Source: JAQBVV01 sp965249205 (lineage in GTDB: Bacteria > Acidobacteriota > Vicinamibacteria > Vicinamibacterales > UBA2999). Taken from it: DNA of 64,000 nucleotides. Under the pieces are notes generated by a model. The model was not told the DNA's origin. It was given only the letters and a program-made list of their open reading frames with translations, and searched no databases. Of the stretch, positions 60,476 through 64,000 are shown piece by piece (positions within the stretch are counted from its first letter, which is position 1; every line of letters begins with the position of its first letter). The stretch lies in the NCBI GenBank assembly GCA_965249205.1, contig CBDFLL010000004.1:806001-870000 (forward strand), given 5' to 3'. The position numbers and the translations under genes are program-made.

Positions 60476-60896
60476 AGACGGCGACGACGGCGCGGCACAA
60501 GCCGTGGTCCCACGCCAGCCGATAGCGCAGGCGGTACGGCAGGCTCAAAACCCACTGCCGCACGGGCACGTGGGGGAAGACGTGGTCCACCAGGTGCGCC
60601 GCGCGCTCGGCCATCCGGCGGCCACCGCAACTCGGGCAAAAACCGCGGCCCTTGCACGAGAAGGCCACCAACCGATCCAGACCGCAAGCGGTACAGCGAA
60701 ACCGCGCGAACCCGCCGGCCAGCGACCCGCAGCGCAGGAAGTCCCGAAACTCCCCTTCGACAAATCGGGGCACGCCCTCGCCGTCCCGCAGGCTGGCGGC
60801 CTGGGCAAGAAACGTCTCGAAGTGGGCCTGCACGATCTGGTACAGGACGTCCTCGGCGGGACGCCGGGGTTGGTAGCGCGCGGACGGCAGGGCCAC
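60476..60896 (-). pseudogene. IS91-type transposase gene, 5' part
   Basis: This is the N-terminal part: QPRRPAEDVLYQIVQAHFET, GVPRFVEGEFRDFLRCGSLA, the zinc-binding C-TAC and FCPSCGGRRMAERAAHLVDH, PVRQWVLSLPYRLRYRLAWD, ending CRAVVAV before the IS. GTG 60896 is the likely start; an open frame continues to 61076 without family features. Joined to the part at 58318 it gives a normal IS91-type protein of about 510 residues. The ends of the element itself are not recognised. Confidence 0.85.
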
Positions 60897-61244
60897 GCGC
60901 CCGAAACGTGGCGGGCGACGTGCCAAGAAAGAGAGCGCCGGATTCGCGGCACCTCGACACGTCGCGGCCGCGGACGTCGCGGTTTCCGCCAACCCCGAAC
61001 GCCACGTCGTCGGCAGATTCTCAAACGGGGCCAGACCGTCGGCGTGGTCATGTGCGGAGAAAAACCCGTTCATCAAGAACGGTACGGATCGAGGGTGGAT
61101 CCATGGGTTTGTTCGGAGTCACATGGGCACGTCGGCGGTTGATGGTTAGAGAAGCGGTTTCATCACCTCGTCCCGGGTGGCCGCGGAGCCGGACGCCGGA
61201 CGAGGGCAGGCCGGCTGCGGTGAAGAAAGGGATTCAGCGAGGCG

Positions 61245-61652
61245 TCAATAGACCCGGAGCACTCCTCGCATCATGAGCCGATGTGGACGGCATTCGTACT
61301 CGTAGGCCCCCGGCGTTTCCGGTGCGTCGAATGTGACATCGGCTGAATCGTTCCAACGGATCGCATCCATAGCCGCTCCAATGGCGGGAACGGCGAAGTC
61401 GTGCGTCATCCCGCGATCCTGGTTCCGCAGCACGATTCGCACGCGCTCGCCCGCCTTCACCTCGATTGTCGGATTCGGCGTGCTCGCATCACCTTCGATG
61501 TAGAACGCCATGCCCCTGGCGACTAGTGTGATTGCGCGTGTCGGCGTCGCGGTGAGCGCGGGCAACAGCACGGCGAGCAACAGCACCGCGACGATGGTGG
61601 CCGCCGTCTTTAGCAGCACGGTTCGCGATAGGTTGTGTCCCAGGATGCTCAT
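61245..61652 (-). CDS. Exported cupredoxin-like copper protein
   Basis: The protein has about 135 residues, with an N-terminal membrane/signal helix (VLLKTAATIVAVLLLAVLLP). The cupredoxin fold shows VKAGERVRIVLRNQDRGMTHDF (first His ligand) and YEYECRPHRLMM, giving Cys, His and Met of a type-1 copper site. It could be an electron donor or acceptor in the periplasm, possibly anchored to the inner membrane. The start ATG overlaps the ZIP gene stop (ATGA). It is the last gene of the oxidase-ZIP-cupredoxin operon. Confidence 0.88.
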   Translation of the reverse strand: MSILGHNLSRTVLLKTAATIVAVLLLAVLLPALTATPTRAITLVARGMAFYIEGDASTPNPTIEVKAGERVRIVLRNQDRGMTHDFAVPAIGAAMDAIRWNDSADVTFDAPETPGAYEYECRPHRLMMRGVLRVY

Positions 61653-62827
61653 CCGACCAGCATCCCGGTGACATACATCACGGCAAAACCGGCAAACAGG
61701 CCGGCGAGCACCGGACCGGTGGCGAGCATCCGCGACGCCGAGCCCTCTCGCGCCATCTGCCGGACGATCTGGCCGACAACCTGTGCGATCGCGCCCACGC
61801 CGATCGCCAAAAAGAGCACCGACCAGACCGGAGAGTAGACGAAGCCGCCCACCCACGCGCCGGCGATCGTGGGTACCCCGCCAATCAACCCAAGCTTGGC
61901 CAGGTCGGCCACCGAGACGCGCTCGCGCTCCCGAGCCAGCGGCGCCACGATTGCCAGCCCTTCCGTCGTGTTGTGCAGCGTGAAGCCGACGATCAGGAGC
62001 GTGCCGAGCGCGGCTTCTCCCAGCGCGAAGGCCGACCCGATCGCCAGTCCCTCGCCGAAATTATGGAGCCCGATGCCGACAGCGATCAGCAGCGCCAGCA
62101 CCCAGCCGCCCTGGCCTGCATCTGCCTCGCGCCGGCGCGCCCGCAGCCACGCACCGACGCCTTCGAGCAGCAGATAGGCACCCGCGGCAGCGAGCGCGAA
62201 CAGCACGACGCCCTGAAACGACTCGGGCAGCATCTCCGCCGACTCCAGTCCCTCGCTCGCACCGTCAACGAGCAGAAACGCGAGCAATCCAACCGTCAAC
62301 GCCAGCAGAAAATCCGTCCCACCAGCCGACAGACGTTTCAGGAACGGAAACCACAGCAGTCCAATGGCGACGGGAATCACCCCGACGTAGAGACCGATGA
62401 GCGTAAAGATCCCGAAGAAGCGCGCGTCTGGCCTGGGGGTTTCGACGGCAACAGCGATCTCGTGCTCGAATGCCGTGCCCGTGGATGTCAGCACTTTCAC
62501 GAGGTGCGCGTCGCCGTCTACCCACGGATATGGGATGCGCAATGTCGTCCGACCCAGATGCCCCAGCTCGACGCCATCGTCGGCAGTGAACGTCCAGAAA
62601 GCCTCGTCGACCTGAACCTGCGCGATCGTGACCTGGTCCGGTCCATCGTTCAGTACGCTGGCAACGATGAAGCCGGGTTCCAGCACAACGCGCTGGAACG
62701 TCAGGCGTTCCACCGGCGGGTAATCGTCGCCGCGCACCAATGCTGCCGGCCCAGACCGAACAATGAGGACCAGTAGCGCTGCGAGGAGCGCGAGCGGCAG
62801 CAGCGCGAGGAGTAGCCGGCGCGTCAC
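61649..62827 (-). CDS. ZIP-family metal transporter with an N-terminal extracytoplasmic domain
   Basis: The protein has about 392 residues from GTG 62827. One membrane helix (residues 5-22) is followed by a beta-rich domain of about 120 residues (VERLTFQRVVLEPGFIVASV, VDEAFWTFTADDGVELGHL) outside the cytoplasm. The ZIP core follows with eight helices and the metal motifs GLHNFGEGLAIGSAF (helix IV) and FTLHNTTEGLAI (helix V). It likely moves Zn2+, Fe2+ or Mn2+; the His-Asn-x2-Glu sites are intact. It overlaps the oxidase gene by 4 nt (GTGA) and the cupredoxin gene by 4 nt. Confidence 0.9.
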   Translation of the reverse strand: MTRRLLLALLPLALLAALLVLIVRSGPAALVRGDDYPPVERLTFQRVVLEPGFIVASVLNDGPDQVTIAQVQVDEAFWTFTADDGVELGHLGRTTLRIPYPWVDGDAHLVKVLTSTGTAFEHEIAVAVETPRPDARFFGIFTLIGLYVGVIPVAIGLLWFPFLKRLSAGGTDFLLALTVGLLAFLLVDGASEGLESAEMLPESFQGVVLFALAAAGAYLLLEGVGAWLRARRREADAGQGGWVLALLIAVGIGLHNFGEGLAIGSAFALGEAALGTLLIVGFTLHNTTEGLAIVAPLARERERVSVADLAKLGLIGGVPTIAGAWVGGFVYSPVWSVLFLAIGVGAIAQVVGQIVRQMAREGSASRMLATGPVLAGLFAGFAVMYVTGMLVG

Positions 62828-63879
62828 GCGGGCGGCGCCTCCGCACGGAAAAAGCCCATCCACCCCAGTTCGGCGAACTCGCTCTGATGAGCGTGGAACA
62901 TGAAGTCGCCGGGGTACCGGAACGTGGTTTCCAGGATCGCGCGCTCCCCCTGACACAACATGATCGTGTCGGTCCTTTCGCTGGACACGAGAGAAGTGCC
63001 GGTCCGATACACGTCGAAAAACATCCCGTGAAGGTGCAGGCTGTTGACAGGGTCGAACTCGGTGAGGTTCACGAGGTACACCCGCACCAATTGGCCCACC
63101 GTGACCCGAATGGGCTCGCGCACGTAAGCGTTGGCCACGGTGTTCACCGCGTACACTTCGTTCTCGGCGTCGAAGGTCGTGTCGAAGGCGTTCATGACCA
63201 TCACGAACTCGTCGGCGGGCGGACGGCTGCCGCTTGACTCACGCGGGTCGATGATGACTACTCCGTACAGACCCTTGTGAATGTGCCGCTTCAACGGCAC
63301 CGTGTGACAGTGGTAGAGATGCACGCCGAACGGGTCCGCGTCGAACTCATAGACGAACGTCTCGCCCGGCGGCACTTCCTGACCCGCGAGCGATCCATCC
63401 ATAGCGGGCGGATGCCAGCCGTGAAAGTGGATGGAGTGCGGGTGGGAACCAAGATTGCGGAACGTGACGCGAATCCGATCGCCCTCCGTGGCGCGGATCG
63501 TCGGCCCAGGCACCTGACCGTTATAGGTCCAGGCCGGAAAGAACATTCCCGGCGCGACCTCGATTTCACGGTCTGCCGCGAACATCTCGTACTCCCGCAG
63601 CATGGTGCCATCGGGACGGGGCGTCTCCCGGTAAAACCGCGCGCGCTCCTCCGGCGGCACGTCACCGAAGTTCCATGTCTTCAGGTATGTCGATGGGTTG
63701 AAACCGTCTGGCGCGGGACTACCCACCGTGCCCATGACGTGGGCACCGTGCAGTGGGTGCAGCGCGGTGCCGCTCCCTTGACCAGACAGGCGCGCAGCAC
63801 CGACGACTCCGCTTGCCAGTGAAGCCAGCCCGGCGGCACGAAGCCACGCCCGGCGTGTCAAGGATCCAATAGTGGACAT
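62824..63879 (-). CDS. Two-domain multicopper oxidase (Tat-exported)
   Basis: The 351-residue protein has a twin-arginine signal (LTRRAWLRAAGLASLASG). Domain 1 has HSIHFHG and HLYHCHTVPLKRHIHKGL, giving type-2/3 His and a type-1 copper Cys-His pair. Domain 2 has NSLHLHGMFF and FMFHAHQSEFAELGWMG and lacks a Cys, so only domain 1 has a type-1 site. This is the layout of type C two-domain oxidases and of copper nitrite reductases; which one is not certain. It would work as a trimer in the periplasm. The genes after it are a ZIP transporter and a cupredoxin. Confidence 0.9.
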   Translation of the reverse strand: MSTIGSLTRRAWLRAAGLASLASGVVGAARLSGQGSGTALHPLHGAHVMGTVGSPAPDGFNPSTYLKTWNFGDVPPEERARFYRETPRPDGTMLREYEMFAADREIEVAPGMFFPAWTYNGQVPGPTIRATEGDRIRVTFRNLGSHPHSIHFHGWHPPAMDGSLAGQEVPPGETFVYEFDADPFGVHLYHCHTVPLKRHIHKGLYGVVIIDPRESSGSRPPADEFVMVMNAFDTTFDAENEVYAVNTVANAYVREPIRVTVGQLVRVYLVNLTEFDPVNSLHLHGMFFDVYRTGTSLVSSERTDTIMLCQGERAILETTFRYPGDFMFHAHQSEFAELGWMGFFRAEAPPA

Positions 63880-63959
63880 TTCGATAAATCAAAAATACTT
63901 CATAGTGAGGACAAAAGCCAAATCGTGTTTGCTCAAAATCCTGTGTTAGACTCCACGAA
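63880..63959. promoter_or_regulatory. Divergent promoter region between the oxidase operon and the DtxR-type gene
   Basis: The 80-bp gap is markedly AT-rich (GATAAATCAAAAATACTTC). It should hold both promoters and, if the regulator acts locally, its operator. I could not identify a convincing palindromic operator by eye. Confidence 0.45.
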
Positions 63960-64000
63960 ATGCTGCCGTCCAGCACCGTCGAGAACTACCTGAAGGCGAT
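63960..64000 (+). CDS. DtxR/MntR-family metal-dependent regulator, 3' partial
   Basis: Only 13 residues are present, MLPSSTVENYLKA, but they match the N-terminus of DtxR/MntR-type repressors, where S-x-x-x-E-x-Y-L-x-x-I opens the first helix of the winged helix. These proteins repress metal uptake genes when loaded with Fe2+ or Mn2+. It diverges from the oxidase-ZIP-cupredoxin operon, a natural target. The rest lies beyond the window. Confidence 0.75.
   Translation, partial: MLPSSTVENYLKA

Overview
The window is high-GC bacterial DNA with short intergenic gaps and many tightly coupled genes. Several features suggest an acidobacterium, most likely of the Vicinamibacteria type: a futalosine menaquinone route, KorAB with a dicluster ferredoxin, many secreted hydrolases, a secreted FAH-like protein and an M16 double-domain protease. 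This assignment is inferred from gene content; no rRNA or marker gene confirms it.

Positions 1-25,500 are mostly housekeeping genes. They open with the tail of an isc operon (ferredoxin, IscX), followed by an MqnA/MqnD-type protein, a secreted FAH protein, an amidohydrolase lipoprotein and two polytopic surface-glycan proteins. Next are a B12-binding radical SAM protein and a B12 uptake operon (ATPase, permease, two binding proteins) under a cobalamin riboswitch. MqnE, NadA, superoxide dismutase and a KorA-KorB-ferredoxin operon follow, then a DUF3047 lipoprotein, an alpha/beta hydrolase, a zinc alcohol dehydrogenase-like enzyme and a NUDIX/metallo-beta-lactamase fusion.

Positions 25,659-31,943 hold a leucine degradation cluster in the order liuB-liuC-liuD-liuE plus a DUF2889 gene. 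It has no isovaleryl-CoA dehydrogenase gene and ends directly against an IS30 element and an IS1595-type element.

Positions 34,450-49,800 hold a composite of palindromic repeat modules and then a cysM-mec-(cysO-moeZ-rhodanese) operon. In that operon the sulfur carrier is fused to its activating enzyme with an internal Gly-Gly, next to a JAMM protease gene. Further on are an M16 protease, an AlkA-type glycosylase, a CstA / small CC-ending protein / ArsA-type ATPase cluster, and several secreted or membrane hydrolases.

Positions 49,850-61,100 are a decayed, IS-rich region. It holds a frameshifted gluconolactonase remnant, a glycosyltransferase-like gene cut by an IS1595-type element with an 8-bp target duplication, a truncated second copy, a tandem dimer of an ISNCY-type element with shared 7-bp repeats, and an IS91-type transposase gene cut by a further IS1595-type copy. 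The last 3 kb (61,245-64,000) is a translationally coupled multicopper oxidase, ZIP transporter and cupredoxin operon, divergent from the start of a DtxR/MntR-type regulator.

A family of modular hairpin repeats recurs at six intergenic sites, with a weaker related segment at a seventh. They lie right after genes or within operons, and in several places overlap or supply the stop codon of the neighbouring gene.
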